This document shows positions 1 through 8,946 of a stretch of 64,000 bases of DNA, in pieces (the stretch's first letter is position 1; each line of letters begins with the position of its first letter). The notes under the pieces are model-generated. The model was not told where the DNA came from and did no database searches. It saw nothing but the letters and a program-made list of their open reading frames with translations. Source of the stretch: Bifidobacterium aesculapii (GTDB lineage: Bacteria > Actinomycetota > Actinomycetes > Actinomycetales > Bifidobacteriaceae); the NCBI RefSeq assembly GCF_001417815.1, contig NZ_BCFK01000028.1, forward strand, positions 51,611 through 115,610, written 5' to 3'. The position numbers and the translations under genes were made by a program.

Positions 1-103
1 GGCCGTTGTTGACGACGAGTGCGAGATCCTTCTTGCCGGCCACGGCGGAGATGCCCGCCTCGACGCCGGCTGCGGCGAATCCTTGTGCGAATGTGACGCT
101 CAC
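1..103 (-). CDS. argJ: Glutamate N-acetyltransferase / ornithine acetyltransferase, N-terminal part (runs off the left edge)
   Basis: Only the first 34 codons lie in the window. They start at a GTG (101-103) and read MSVTFAQGFAAAGVEAG..., the usual ArgJ amino end. ArgJ moves the acetyl group from N-acetylornithine to glutamate, closing the acetyl cycle of arginine synthesis; the full enzyme self-cleaves at an internal Thr that lies outside the window. The GTG overlaps the argC stop in a GTGA arrangement, so translation is probably coupled to argC. The identification rests on a short stretch plus position after argC, the standard argC-argJ-argB order of actinobacteria. Confidence 0.85.
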   Translation of the reverse strand, partial: MSVTFAQGFAAAGVEAGISAVAGKKDLALVVNNG

Positions 104-1194
104 GGGGCGACTCCGATCTTGGTCAGGCCCTGGTCTTCGGGAAGACCGAGGGCGATGTTCAGGGACTGCACCGCCTGCCCGGCGGTGCCGCGGTTGAGGT
201 TGTCGATGGCGGCGAACGCGATGAGCCGGCCGGCCTTGCGGTCGGTGACGACCTGCACGTGCGCGGCGTTCGATCCGATGACGTTGGCGGTGGCGGGCAA
301 CGTGCCGGCGGGCAGCACGGTGATGAAGTCCTGCCCCTCGTACGCCTTGGCCCAGATCGAGCGGATCTCGTCGTCCCCCATCGCGAGCGCCTTGTCGGTC
401 ATGCGCGCGCTGACGGTGGCGAGGATGCCGCGCGCCATCGGGGCGAGGACCGGCGTGAAACCGAGCGTGAAACCGTCGGCGGCAGCGGCGTCGAGCCCCG
501 CCGCGTGCGCGAGGTTCTGCAGGATCTCGGGAATGTGGCGGTGCGTGCCGCCCACGCCGTAGGGCACGGCCGAACCTAACGCCTCGGCGGCGAGCAGATT
601 GGTGCGCTTGAGGTTCTTGCCGGCGCCAGAATAGCCGACGACGAGGTCGGCGATGATGTCCTTGTGCTCGACGAGCCCTTCGGCCACTCCGGGCTGCAAT
701 GCCAGCGTGGTGGCGGTCACGTTGCAGCCGGGGCCTGCGATGCGCTTGGTTCCGGGCAGCGCGGCGCGCTGGCGCGTGTACGCGCCGTCCGCGCCATGGC
801 CGGTGATGAGCTCGGGCATGCCGTAGGTCCAATGCTTGTAGAAATCACCGCCGTAGAACTCGTCCCATGCGGACTTCTCCTCGAGACGGTGGTCGGCGCC
901 GAGGTCGACGACGACCGCGTCCGGGTCGAGCTCGGCGGCGAGTCTGCCGGAGGCGCCGTGGGGCAGCGCCAGGATGATCACGTCATGGCCGTTGAGCACC
1001 TCGGGGGTGGTGTCCTCCACGGTCAGGTCGGCCAATTGCGGAATGTGCGGCATGTGGGCGCCGAGCCTGTCCCCCACTGAGGAATGGCCCGCCACGCAGG
1101 TCACTTCGAATTCGGGGTGGGCGGCGAGAATGCGCAGCGCCTCGCCTCCCGCATAGCCCGTGGCACCCGCCACGGCCACCGTGTACTTCGCCAT
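100..1194 (-). CDS. argC: N-acetyl-gamma-glutamyl-phosphate reductase
   Basis: NADPH-dependent reduction of N-acetylglutamyl-5-phosphate to the semialdehyde, third step of arginine biosynthesis, cytoplasmic. The Rossmann motif GATGYAGGEALR lies close to the amino end and the catalytic-Cys region reads AGPGCNVTAT; 364 residues is normal for the family. The ATG at 1194 (MAKYTV) was chosen because an AAGGA site lies about 7 nt upstream; an upstream in-frame ATG at 1212 lacks a comparable site. It is the first gene of the arg operon running off the left edge, 4 bp overlapped with argJ, and sits directly downstream of the double ArgR-type operator. Confidence 0.96.
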   Translation of the reverse strand: MAKYTVAVAGATGYAGGEALRILAAHPEFEVTCVAGHSSVGDRLGAHMPHIPQLADLTVEDTTPEVLNGHDVIILALPHGASGRLAAELDPDAVVVDLGADHRLEEKSAWDEFYGGDFYKHWTYGMPELITGHGADGAYTRQRAALPGTKRIAGPGCNVTATTLALQPGVAEGLVEHKDIIADLVVGYSGAGKNLKRTNLLAAEALGSAVPYGVGGTHRHIPEILQNLAHAAGLDAAAADGFTLGFTPVLAPMARGILATVSARMTDKALAMGDDEIRSIWAKAYEGQDFITVLPAGTLPATANVIGSNAAHVQVVTDRKAGRLIAFAAIDNLNRGTAGQAVQSLNIALGLPEDQGLTKIGVAP

Positions 1195-1226
1195 ATCACG
1201 TCCTTCACTCATGGGCAATACCCACG

Positions 1227-1266
1227 AGCATACATACCTATGCAGACTATTGCATAATTATGTAAT
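1227..1266 (-). promoter_or_regulatory. Two tandem ARG boxes (probable ArgR operator) upstream of argC
   Basis: Two 18-bp dyads stand 22 bp apart centre to centre. The distal one, 1249-1266, is a near-perfect palindrome (ATTGCATAATTATGTAAT); the proximal one, 1227-1244, has GCATA/TATGC arms separated by 6 bp. Paired 18-bp boxes two helical turns apart are what hexameric ArgR binds in bacteria. Location 33-72 bp before argC fits arginine repression of the operon. The ArgR assignment is inferred from box shape; argR itself is outside the window. Confidence 0.7.
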
Positions 1267-1302
1267 CGCATGTCGGAACGGCGATGCGACGAAGAGCGGC
1301 GA

Positions 1303-2088
1303 TCAGGTGGTCATCGTGTCGCCGGAGCCGGAATCGCCTCCATACATGCCGAGCATCTGGTTGGTGAGGTCGGTGACGTCCATGCCGTTGACCCACATCC
1401 AGATCTGCACGATGGTGGTGAGCACGTTGATGACGATCGCGGCGATGGCGAGACCCCTGCCCTTCATGTGGAACATGCCAGTGCGCCATACGGAGATGCC
1501 TCCCATCACGGCCGGGAGCACCGGCACGGTGAAGACCAGCGCGAAGATGAACGCGATGACCGCGTAGGAGTCCCACCGCCCATACAGCGGATTCTGGTTG
1601 GGGTCGTTCACGTCGATGCCGTAGAAGTACCGGGGCGTGTGGCCGTCCGGAGCGGGACCGTTCCCACCGGCGGCGCCCATGTGGGCCTGAGGCCCGTTCT
1701 GGGGATTCGTGGGAGCGCCCGGCCGGCCGTACCCGTACGGCTGCCCCTGCGGCCCGGGGTACCCGCCCGGGTAGGCGGCGCCCGGAATGGTGCGTGGGCC
1801 GGTCACGGGGGCCTGCGTTCCCTGCCCGGCCCCTTCGTCCTGTTTTGGTTCGGGGTCGGGGGCGCCGTACAGGTAGGGATTGTAGTTCGGACCGAACTGG
1901 CTGAGCATCGCACCGTAGTCGGGTTGCGCGTACTGGCCGTACTGCGGCTGGGCCTGCGGCGTGACGTTGCCGCCGCCTTCGCCCGCGGCCCCTTCGGAAA
2001 CGGGGGAACCCGATGGGCCTGCCGTCACAGGAGCCGCACCTCCCCCCTGCATGTGGGGATCGGTCGGCTGCTGTTCGGGTGCGCTCAT
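1303..2088 (-). CDS. Pro/Gly/Gln-rich membrane protein, DUF4190-like
   Basis: 261 residues. The first ~165 are low-complexity Pro/Gly/Gln/Tyr-rich sequence with repeated PYG/PQ steps, probably disordered and cytoplasmic. Two hydrophobic segments follow: one around residues 180-200 (the AFIFALVFTVPVLPAV stretch), then a short charged loop, and one around 212-235 (LAIAAIVINVLTTIVQIWMW). This disordered tail plus two-helix hairpin is the DUF4190 layout of Gram-positive bacteria, whose function is unknown. Start supported by GAGGAGG 7 nt upstream. A second protein of the same plan lies at 31435-31935. Confidence 0.8.
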   Translation of the reverse strand: MSAPEQQPTDPHMQGGGAAPVTAGPSGSPVSEGAAGEGGGNVTPQAQPQYGQYAQPDYGAMLSQFGPNYNPYLYGAPDPEPKQDEGAGQGTQAPVTGPRTIPGAAYPGGYPGPQGQPYGYGRPGAPTNPQNGPQAHMGAAGGNGPAPDGHTPRYFYGIDVNDPNQNPLYGRWDSYAVIAFIFALVFTVPVLPAVMGGISVWRTGMFHMKGRGLAIAAIVINVLTTIVQIWMWVNGMDVTDLTNQMLGMYGGDSGSGDTMTT

Positions 2089-2181
2089 CGGGTTCCTCCT
2101 CGTAATTGCCCCTTATGGTAGCGTATCGTCGTTTCGCCGAGGGCTCACGGTCTCGCGGTGAACACCACGCGGGGCGTCGCG

Positions 2182-4791
2182 TCAGGCGCGCAGCTGCGCT
2201 CCCAGTTCGCCCGCCTTGTCGACGATCGCCTTGCGGATCGTCTCGCTGTCCTCGGCGGAGAGGGTCTTGTCCGGCGAACGGAAGACCACGGCGAAGGCGA
2301 GGGACTTCTTGCCTTCGCCGACCTGGTCGCCCGTGAACACGTCGAACAGCTCGATGGATTCGAGGTTCGCGCCGGCGGCGTCACGCACCACGGCTTCGAG
2401 CTGGGCGGCGGTCACCGTGTCGTCCACGGTGAATGCGAGGTCCTGCTTGACCGGCGGGAACGTGGAAATCGGCTTCGCCTGCACCGGCTTGCCGTCGAGC
2501 GTGGCGAACAGCGCGGTGAGGTTCAGTTCGAACGCGGCGGAGTGCTCGGGGAATCCGAGCGCCTCGTTGACGTGCGGGTGAAGCTCGCCGACGAATCCGA
2601 CGAACGTGCCGGAAGCGTTCACGCGTGCGAAGCGGCCCGGGTGCCATTGGGCGGGCACGTCCGCGGCGGCAGGCTGCTCCAGTTCGATCTTCGCGCCGAG
2701 ACGGTCGGCGATGCGGTGTACGGCCTCGACCGCGTCGGACCAGTCGACAGGGCGCTTGCCGCCCAGCCAACCGCTGTTCTCGGCGAGACCGGTCAGGATG
2801 CCGGCCACGTGGTCGGGCTGGTCCGGCAGGCCCGCATCGAGCGCGGCGAGCTGCTCGGGGCTCGGCTTGACGCCGCCGGGCAGCGCCGGAATGGCGGGCG
2901 CATCCGGGTTCCACAGGTACACGTGGCCGAGCTCGTAGAGCGAGATGTTCTCCAGTCCACGGCGGATGTTGCGCTGCACGGTGGCGGCGAGCGTGGGCAG
3001 GATGTGACGGCGCAGGTACGGGCGGTCGCCGTACAGCGGGTTGGCGATCTCGACGCTGACGCGCTTCGTGGCCTCGGCGTCGTAGCCGAACGCCTTGTAG
3101 TCGTTGTCGCCCACGAACGGGTAGCTGAGCGCCTCGACCATGCCGTATTCGGCGAGCTCGTCGGCGACGCGGCGGCGGCGCAGCTGGTCGGCGGTCAGAC
3201 CGACATGGCCTTCGACCGGCGCCGGCGGCACGGTGACGGGAATCTCGTCGTAGCCGACGAGACGCGCGACCTCCTCGACCAGGTCGCACGGCTCGTTGAG
3301 GTCCGGACGCCAGGTCGGCGGGGTGACGGAGAACTCGCCGTTGCCGCCGCCGGCCACGGTGCAGCCGATGTCGGTGAGGATGTCGCTGATGGCGTTCACC
3401 TCGGTGCTGAGACCGGCGACGCGCTTGACCTCGGACGCCTTGAAGTGGATGGCCTTGCGGCGATGCGTGTTGTTCACGTCGGTCGGGTGTTCGCTGGCCT
3501 CGCCGTCGCCGTACTTGACGAGCAGGTCGGCGGCCATCTGCGCGGCGGCGGGCTGCAGCTGGTAGTCGACGCCACGCTCGAAGCGGCGCGACGCCTCGGA
3601 GGGGATCTTGTGGCGGCGGGCGGAACGCGCGATCGACACCTGATCGAAGTGAGCGGCCTCCAGCAGGATGTTCTTCGTCTCGGCGGTCACTTCGCCGTAC
3701 AGGCCGCCCATCACGCCGGCGAGGCCGATGATGCGCGAGGCGCGCTGGCCGTTCGGGGAGTCGGTGATGAGCAGATCCTCATGGCTTAGCTCATGCTCCT
3801 TGCCGTCAAGGGTGACGAGCTTCTCGCCGTCCGCGGCGCGGCGCACCACGATCGGGCCTTCGAGCTTGTCCAGATCGTAGGCGTGCATCGGCTGCCCCAG
3901 GTCGAGCATCACATAGTTGGTGACGTCCACAGCCAGGGAGATGGAGCGCATGCCGGCGCGGATGAGACGGCGGCGCATCCAGTTCGGCGTGCGCGACGAC
4001 GGGTCGAAGCCGCGGATGGCACGCGCGTAGTAGCGGTCGCATCCGGGCACGCCGTGGATCGGGTTCGCGTCGTCGATCTCGACCTGGATGTCCGGCGCGG
4101 AGCCGGAGGCCTCGCCCGCGGCGACCGGGACATGCTCGTTGAGCGCCTTGACCGGATCGGTGTACGCGGCGCCGGTGGAGTGGTGGTATTCGCGCGCCAC
4201 ACCGCGGTAGGACAGCGTGTAGCCGCGGTCCGGCGTGATGTTGATCTCCAGCAGCGGCTGGTCGAGGTGCAGCAGGTGCATCGCGTCGTCGCCGGGCTTC
4301 AGGGCCTCGTACTCCTCTTCGGTGAAGCCGTAGTGGCGCAGCAGGATGATGCCGTCATGGGCGTCGCCCAGGCCGAGCTCGCGCTCGGAGGCGCACATGC
4401 CGTTGGAGATGTGGCCGTAGGTCTTGCGCGGCTCGATCTTGAAATCGCCCGGCAGCACGGCGCCCGGCAGCGTCACGACGACCTTCTCGCCGGCGGCCAT
4501 GTTCGGCGCGCCGCAGATGATGCCGCGCGGCACCTTATTGCCGTTCTCGTCGGTCTCGTTGTATTCGTCGCCGACGTCAACATGGCACCAGTTGATGATC
4601 TTGCCGTTCTTCTGCGGTTCCGACGTGGCGTCCACCACGTAGCCGACGACGATCGGTCCGGTCACCTGGGAGGAATGGATCTCCTCCTCCTCGAGACCGA
4701 CCTTGACGAGGTCCTTCGCGAGCTGCTCGTAGGTGAGCCCCTCCGGGACCTCGACGTGCTCCTTGAGCCAATCGATATCGATCATAGGCAT
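2182..4791 (-). CDS. pheT: Phenylalanyl-tRNA synthetase beta subunit
   Basis: Large subunit of the (alpha-beta)2 enzyme that charges tRNA-Phe. 869 residues, on the long side of the family. From the amino end it shows the tRNA-binding EMAP/OB domain (about residues 40-160), B3/B4 editing domain, B5 DNA-binding-like domain, inactive synthetase-like core, and the C-terminal anticodon-binding FDX-ACB domain (last ~95 residues, with PPVKQDLAF). ATG at 4791 gives MPMIDIDW; a GGGGGAG site precedes it. It starts 7 nt after the pheS stop, so the two are co-transcribed. Confidence 0.97.
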   Translation of the reverse strand: MPMIDIDWLKEHVEVPEGLTYEQLAKDLVKVGLEEEEIHSSQVTGPIVVGYVVDATSEPQKNGKIINWCHVDVGDEYNETDENGNKVPRGIICGAPNMAAGEKVVVTLPGAVLPGDFKIEPRKTYGHISNGMCASERELGLGDAHDGIILLRHYGFTEEEYEALKPGDDAMHLLHLDQPLLEINITPDRGYTLSYRGVAREYHHSTGAAYTDPVKALNEHVPVAAGEASGSAPDIQVEIDDANPIHGVPGCDRYYARAIRGFDPSSRTPNWMRRRLIRAGMRSISLAVDVTNYVMLDLGQPMHAYDLDKLEGPIVVRRAADGEKLVTLDGKEHELSHEDLLITDSPNGQRASRIIGLAGVMGGLYGEVTAETKNILLEAAHFDQVSIARSARRHKIPSEASRRFERGVDYQLQPAAAQMAADLLVKYGDGEASEHPTDVNNTHRRKAIHFKASEVKRVAGLSTEVNAISDILTDIGCTVAGGGNGEFSVTPPTWRPDLNEPCDLVEEVARLVGYDEIPVTVPPAPVEGHVGLTADQLRRRRVADELAEYGMVEALSYPFVGDNDYKAFGYDAEATKRVSVEIANPLYGDRPYLRRHILPTLAATVQRNIRRGLENISLYELGHVYLWNPDAPAIPALPGGVKPSPEQLAALDAGLPDQPDHVAGILTGLAENSGWLGGKRPVDWSDAVEAVHRIADRLGAKIELEQPAAADVPAQWHPGRFARVNASGTFVGFVGELHPHVNEALGFPEHSAAFELNLTALFATLDGKPVQAKPISTFPPVKQDLAFTVDDTVTAAQLEAVVRDAAGANLESIELFDVFTGDQVGEGKKSLAFAVVFRSPDKTLSAEDSETIRKAIVDKAGELGAQLRA

Positions 4792-4798
4792 GGCGTAA

Positions 4799-5863
4799 TC
4801 ACTCCCCCATCACAAACTGTTCGGCGAAACGCACGTCGCCCTCGACGAGGTCGTGCATGTCGTTGATGTCGGAACGCAGCAGCAGCGTGCGCTCCATGCC
4901 CACGCCGAACGCGAAGCCGGTGTATTCGTTCGGGTCGAGACCGGCGGACTTGAGCACGTTCGGGTTGACCATGCCGCAACCGCCCCATTCGAGCCAGCCC
5001 GGACCGCCCTTCTTGTCGGGGAACCACAGGTCGAGCTCGGCGCTCGGCTCGGTGAACGGGAAGTAGCTGGGGCGCAGGCGCGTCTTGGCCTCGGGGCCGA
5101 ACATGGCCACGGCGAGCTTGTCGAGCACGCCCTTCAGATCGGCCATGGTCAGGTGCTTGTCGACGGCGAGCGCCTCGCACTGGTGGAACACCGGGGTGTG
5201 CGTGGCGTCGAGCTCGTCGGTGCGGAACACGCGGCCCGGCGAGGCGATGTACAGCGGCACGCCGCGGCCGATGAGCGCACGCACCTGATCGGAGGAGGTC
5301 TGCGTGCGCACGACCATGTTGGAGCCCACGAAGCCGGCGGCGTCCTTGGCCTGGTTGCCCTTGACGTAGAAGGTGTCCTGCATCTGGCGGGCAGGGTGGT
5401 CGGGGCCGAAGTTGAGGGCGTCGAAGTTGTACCATTCGGCCTCCACTTCGGGGCCGGAGGAGATCTGCCATCCCATGGAGATGAAGAAGTCCTCGACGTC
5501 CTCCATGAGCTTGGCGAGCGGATGACGCGCACCGAGCGGCTTGCGTTCGACCGGCAGCGTCATGTCGACGGCCTCGGCGGCGAGCGCGGCGGCCTCGGCG
5601 GCCTCCTTGAGCTCCTTCTCCTTGGGACCGTAGGCGCGGCCGAAATCCGCACGCAGCTTGCCCATGAGCTTGCCGGCTTCCTTCTTCTCGTCCTTCGGCA
5701 GGGATCCGATGGCCTTGTTGGCCTGGGTCATCGCCGAATCGGCGCCGGCGTACATGGTCTTGATGGCTTTCAATTCCTCCAGCGTGGAGGCGTTCTGGAT
5801 CTTCGCGATGCCTTCGGCGACCGCATCGGTCACCGCTTGCGCATCGAATAGCGCTTCTGCCAC
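4799..5863 (-). CDS. pheS: Phenylalanyl-tRNA synthetase alpha subunit
   Basis: Catalytic subunit that adenylates Phe and transfers it to tRNA-Phe. An N-terminal coiled-coil domain (about residues 1-90, rich in Glu/Ala/Lys) precedes the class II synthetase core with motif 2 (FRTDELDATHTPVFHQ), the aromatic pocket region and motif 3 (GFAFGVGMERTLLLR). Open frame extends to 5929, but GTG at 5863 (AEALFDAQ) is preferred: AAAGGAAAGG precedes it at correct spacing and it gives 354 residues, the family length. First gene of pheST. Confidence 0.96.
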   Translation of the reverse strand: MAEALFDAQAVTDAVAEGIAKIQNASTLEELKAIKTMYAGADSAMTQANKAIGSLPKDEKKEAGKLMGKLRADFGRAYGPKEKELKEAAEAAALAAEAVDMTLPVERKPLGARHPLAKLMEDVEDFFISMGWQISSGPEVEAEWYNFDALNFGPDHPARQMQDTFYVKGNQAKDAAGFVGSNMVVRTQTSSDQVRALIGRGVPLYIASPGRVFRTDELDATHTPVFHQCEALAVDKHLTMADLKGVLDKLAVAMFGPEAKTRLRPSYFPFTEPSAELDLWFPDKKGGPGWLEWGGCGMVNPNVLKSAGLDPNEYTGFAFGVGMERTLLLRSDINDMHDLVEGDVRFAEQFVMGE

Positions 5864-6092
5864 GAGCACCCTTTCCTTTATATCTGCTTCAATGACGTGC
5901 TGAGCACGTGGGGAGACGCGCGAAAACACGCGTTTCCCAAGCGTTGTCCAACATCACATTGTCACGGTATGACTCGACATGGCCGCCGGGTTCCATCACG
6001 TGGTCGCCGGACGTTCACGCCCGGAGCAGGGCCACGCGTCCGACGGGCGTCGCGGACGGCCCGTCATGGGCGGCGGGCCGCGCGCACATGCC

Positions 6093-6992
6093 TTACTTCG
6101 CACTCATGGCGAGGCTCATGAGCATCACCGCGGCGGAGGTGCCGAGATTGAGCGATTCGGCCTTGCCGTACAGCGGGATGGACACGATGCGATCCACCCG
6201 TGCGAGGATTTCAGGCGGCAGTCCGCGCGCCTCGTTGCCGAACAGCACGGCGTCGCCGCGTGCGGCCGTCGCATCCGAGGCACCGTCTTCGGTCGCGGTC
6301 GCGACGGACCGCGCGCGTGCGGCGAGCACGTCGGGCAACGATTCGGGACGGCGGTCCGGCGTGCCGTACACGTCGGCGGCGATGACGTCCACGCCGTGCC
6401 CCCCCGCCCATGCGAGGAACCCGTCCACGTCCATGGAAAGGACCGGGATGTGGAACAGGGAACCCGCGGTGGAACGGATGACCTTGGGGTTGAGCGGGTC
6501 GACGCACTCGTCGACGAACACGACCGCGTCGCATCCGGCCGCATCCGCCGCACGGATGACGGTGCCCGCGTTGCCGGGATCGCGCACCTGCCAGAAGGCG
6601 GCGACGCGAGGGGTCGCGCCGAGCCTGACGTCGCCCGCGTCGGCGTGCATGGCGCGCATGTTGCCGACGGCGACGATGCCCTGCGCGTCCTTGCTCATTT
6701 TCTCCATCACCGTGCGCGTGACCTTGTGCACGTAGATGGTGGCGTCCTGCGACTGCTCGACGATCTTCGCGAGCGTGTCCGAGGCGTAGCGGGTCTCGCC
6801 GAGCACGTCGTCGACCGCGACGTAGAGATCCTGCACGACGTCCGGCCGCCACGTGACGGCCTCGCGCACGGACTGCGGCCCTTCGATGAGGAAGCGGCCG
6901 GAACGTTCGCGCGCCGCGGGCCGCGCGAGTCCGGCCACACGCTTGACACGGTCTGATTTCGGATTGTCGATCACTGCTTGGTTGATGGGCAT
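6093..6992 (-). CDS. SpoU/TrmH-family RNA 2'-O-ribose methyltransferase
   Basis: SAM-dependent 2'-O-methyltransferase with the knotted SPOUT fold; the exact tRNA or rRNA target cannot be told. An N-terminal substrate-binding part (about 1-105) leads to the SpoU core with motif 1 in QVRDPGNAGTVIRAADAAG, motif 2 in LFGNEARGLPPE, and motif 3 in VSIPLYGKAESLNLGTSAAVML. Start: ATG at 6992 (MPINQ); no ribosome site is visible, but a TACTCT -10 element lies 7 nt upstream, so the mRNA is probably leaderless. Its first codons are duplicated at 12204-12244 beyond the accessory island. Confidence 0.93.
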   Translation of the reverse strand: MPINQAVIDNPKSDRVKRVAGLARPAARERSGRFLIEGPQSVREAVTWRPDVVQDLYVAVDDVLGETRYASDTLAKIVEQSQDATIYVHKVTRTVMEKMSKDAQGIVAVGNMRAMHADAGDVRLGATPRVAAFWQVRDPGNAGTVIRAADAAGCDAVVFVDECVDPLNPKVIRSTAGSLFHIPVLSMDVDGFLAWAGGHGVDVIAADVYGTPDRRPESLPDVLAARARSVATATEDGASDATAARGDAVLFGNEARGLPPEILARVDRIVSIPLYGKAESLNLGTSAAVMLMSLAMSAK

Positions 6993-7002
6993 GCCCACCA
7001 GA
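6962..7002. repeat. Direct repeat copy A (5' end of the SpoU gene)
   Basis: These 41 bp are identical to 12204-12244, same orientation. The copy covers the start codon and first codons of the SpoU methyltransferase gene plus the -10 side of its promoter. Similarity continues, imperfectly, to about 7036, where the stop of the ABC-3C ATPase gene begins. Confidence 0.9.
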
Positions 7003-7034
7003 GTACCGTCACGCCTGCCGCGGCGCGTCCGCGG

Positions 7035-8717
7035 TCACGATTCCTCCTGTTCTTCGATTCTGTTCCATCTTCTGCCATAGAGCGCCCGCCCGTCGGCGTT
7101 CAGGGAGACGACCGTATGGTCATCGATGATCTGCCGTGTCTTCTCGGAATACGACCCACGCTTGTCGAAGGCGATGAACACCTGCTTGTCCGTCGCGTCC
7201 GTCTTCGCATACAGCTTCATAATGGACTCGATCGGCTCGTCTCCGATGTTCTTCAGCAGCGTCGAATCATGAATGAGCACCGGAAGATCGGTATGCTCCA
7301 GAACCGTCATATCAAGGAGAACCACATCCTTCGCACGGGTGCCGGCACCGGTGTCTCGTTCGGTGCCGAACGTATACGACTGCTTCCCGTTCCGGGTCTC
7401 CGATATGCGTAGCTCGGGAGGATTGTTCCCCGTATCGACGGCGTCATTCAGCTGTTTCAACGCAGCGTTGATTGTGCCGGTCATTCCGCCGATGAGTTTC
7501 GGCCGTTGTACCTGTAGTTCCGCGGATGCCTCTTGCATCACCGCTTTCAGCTCCTCGGTCTTGTCCCAGGAGCCGATTTGCGCCTGCAACCGTTGGATGT
7601 TGCCATTCAGCTCTCCCGCCTTGTTCCACTCCTCGGTGCTCAACGTTCCGGTCTGCCCCATATCGGCGAGTTCGGTTCTCAATCGGTTGATTTGACTGTC
7701 AATGGAACCGATCATCAGCCGGTACTGTTCCTTCTGCGCGGAGAGCTCGTCACTGAGGATTTCAGCCAGTTTGTGATGGAACGCCTCTATCTCCTCGATT
7801 CGGCCGATGTCCGCATTCGGGAAAAACCGCAGCAAAGCTTCGATCTGCCGGACGTCGACATCGTGTCGAGTGATTCTTCCCCTGTCGATGATGCCGATTT
7901 TGGCGGTCAGCAGATCCCGCTTCTGCAGCAGCTCGTTGATTTCCGCTTTGAGTTCATTATTGCGTTCCGAGGCAGCGATGCCTTCTTCGAACAGCTTCTG
8001 GTCGGCCGCCAGTTTAAGGTCGTTGAGTTCTCGTTCGGCCGTCTCCAGCTGTGCTTGTGCGCTTCTGCGATCCCGTTTGCTTCTCAATGAGATGTAATCG
8101 GAAAGACCCAGCTTTGCCGCTCCGTGCATCACCTCGTATCGCTTCCGGGCATCCGAGACCGCCGTCTCCAATTGCTTGATGGGCTGGAAGACGCCGAACA
8201 TCTTCTCAAGCGTTCCCACAGCTTGAGCATCCGGTGTACGCGGCGAGACGCTTAATGGCTTCGCATAGTCGATCTCATGCGATGCACTCACACGAGCGAA
8301 CGGTCCCGCCGCCTCTCTCCAGGTCAGGTCCGGATCCTGGAATCCGGATTCCTCCTTCAGCGTCCTACAGAAATCCTCAACAGTCATGGATCCGGTAAGC
8401 ACCGAATACATGCTGTCCAAGTATTCCTTGACCAGATTCGGCTGAGCGGTGTCTCTGGAGAAATACCGCGTTCCGGAGGCGAACTCGTGAGCGAAGAAGA
8501 TCTCATGGTCACCCACGGCGTAATCCTTCACGGCATCCGATTTACTGAACGCCTTACCGCCGAAGGCATAATCGACGATCATCAGCAACGTCGATTTTCC
8601 GATGGAGTTCTCTGCCTGCTCGCCGCCGAGCACCACGTTCAACCCACCGTGGAACCGGATGTGCCGATCAGCACCGACATGAGCGGCGAATCGGCTCGAA
8701 TAGATCTCCTTAAGCAC
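7035..8717 (-). CDS. ABC-3C system ATPase (DUF2326 family, SMC/RecN-like)
   Basis: 560 residues. An atypical P-loop reads NSIGKST at about 37-43, after an N-terminal strand-rich part. A long coiled coil runs about 210-430 (Glu/Leu/Lys/Arg-rich). The Walker B-like strand DVVLLDMTVL and the LPVLIHDSTLL segment near 485 are followed by a C-terminal lobe ending in EEQEES. This is the layout of DUF2326 ATPases, which form the ABC component of three-component conflict systems. The GTG start overlaps the preceding middle-component gene by 8 bp. Likely role: a DNA- or nucleoprotein-sensing motor that gates the associated effector; inferred from family context. Confidence 0.88.
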   Translation of the reverse strand: MLKEIYSSRFAAHVGADRHIRFHGGLNVVLGGEQAENSIGKSTLLMIVDYAFGGKAFSKSDAVKDYAVGDHEIFFAHEFASGTRYFSRDTAQPNLVKEYLDSMYSVLTGSMTVEDFCRTLKEESGFQDPDLTWREAAGPFARVSASHEIDYAKPLSVSPRTPDAQAVGTLEKMFGVFQPIKQLETAVSDARKRYEVMHGAAKLGLSDYISLRSKRDRRSAQAQLETAERELNDLKLAADQKLFEEGIAASERNNELKAEINELLQKRDLLTAKIGIIDRGRITRHDVDVRQIEALLRFFPNADIGRIEEIEAFHHKLAEILSDELSAQKEQYRLMIGSIDSQINRLRTELADMGQTGTLSTEEWNKAGELNGNIQRLQAQIGSWDKTEELKAVMQEASAELQVQRPKLIGGMTGTINAALKQLNDAVDTGNNPPELRISETRNGKQSYTFGTERDTGAGTRAKDVVLLDMTVLEHTDLPVLIHDSTLLKNIGDEPIESIMKLYAKTDATDKQVFIAFDKRGSYSEKTRQIIDDHTVVSLNADGRALYGRRWNRIEEQEES

Positions 8718-8946
8718 GATGAATCACCTCTTTAGTTTCGTCAAGCTTCACTGCTCCGATTGCGAACAAGACCGTCAACGCGTCGATGACGGCTTCTGGA
8801 CTCTTTATTCCGGAAAGACACCGCAGATATAAATCGACGACGCCGATCCCCTCTTCCGGTATCAGCGAAAGAACCGGCACGAGATCAGCCAACGTCGACT
8901 CGGCGAAGGGTACAAGCTTACTGGGCAGGAGCACGAAACACCTCAC
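8710..8946 (-). CDS. ABC-3C middle component (probably MC6 type)
   Basis: 78 residues, GTG start. The N-terminal LLPSKLVPFAESTLA matches the LLP(S/T)K...ES pattern of small ABC-3C middle components; the rest is a small helical, winged-helix-like fold. Middle components are thought to bridge the ATPase and the CTD effector. The gene overlaps the CTD gene upstream by 29 bp and the ATPase gene downstream by 8 bp, tight coupling expected of a stoichiometric complex. A GTG at 8934 (VLLPSK) with GAGGTG upstream is an alternative start. Confidence 0.8.
   Translation of the reverse strand: MRCFVLLPSKLVPFAESTLADLVPVLSLIPEEGIGVVDLYLRCLSGIKSPEAVIDALTVLFAIGAVKLDETKEVIHRA

Noticed and set aside
2158..3789. 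543-aa plus-strand frame opposite pheT
   Set aside because: Antisense shadow; pheT has all family motifs.
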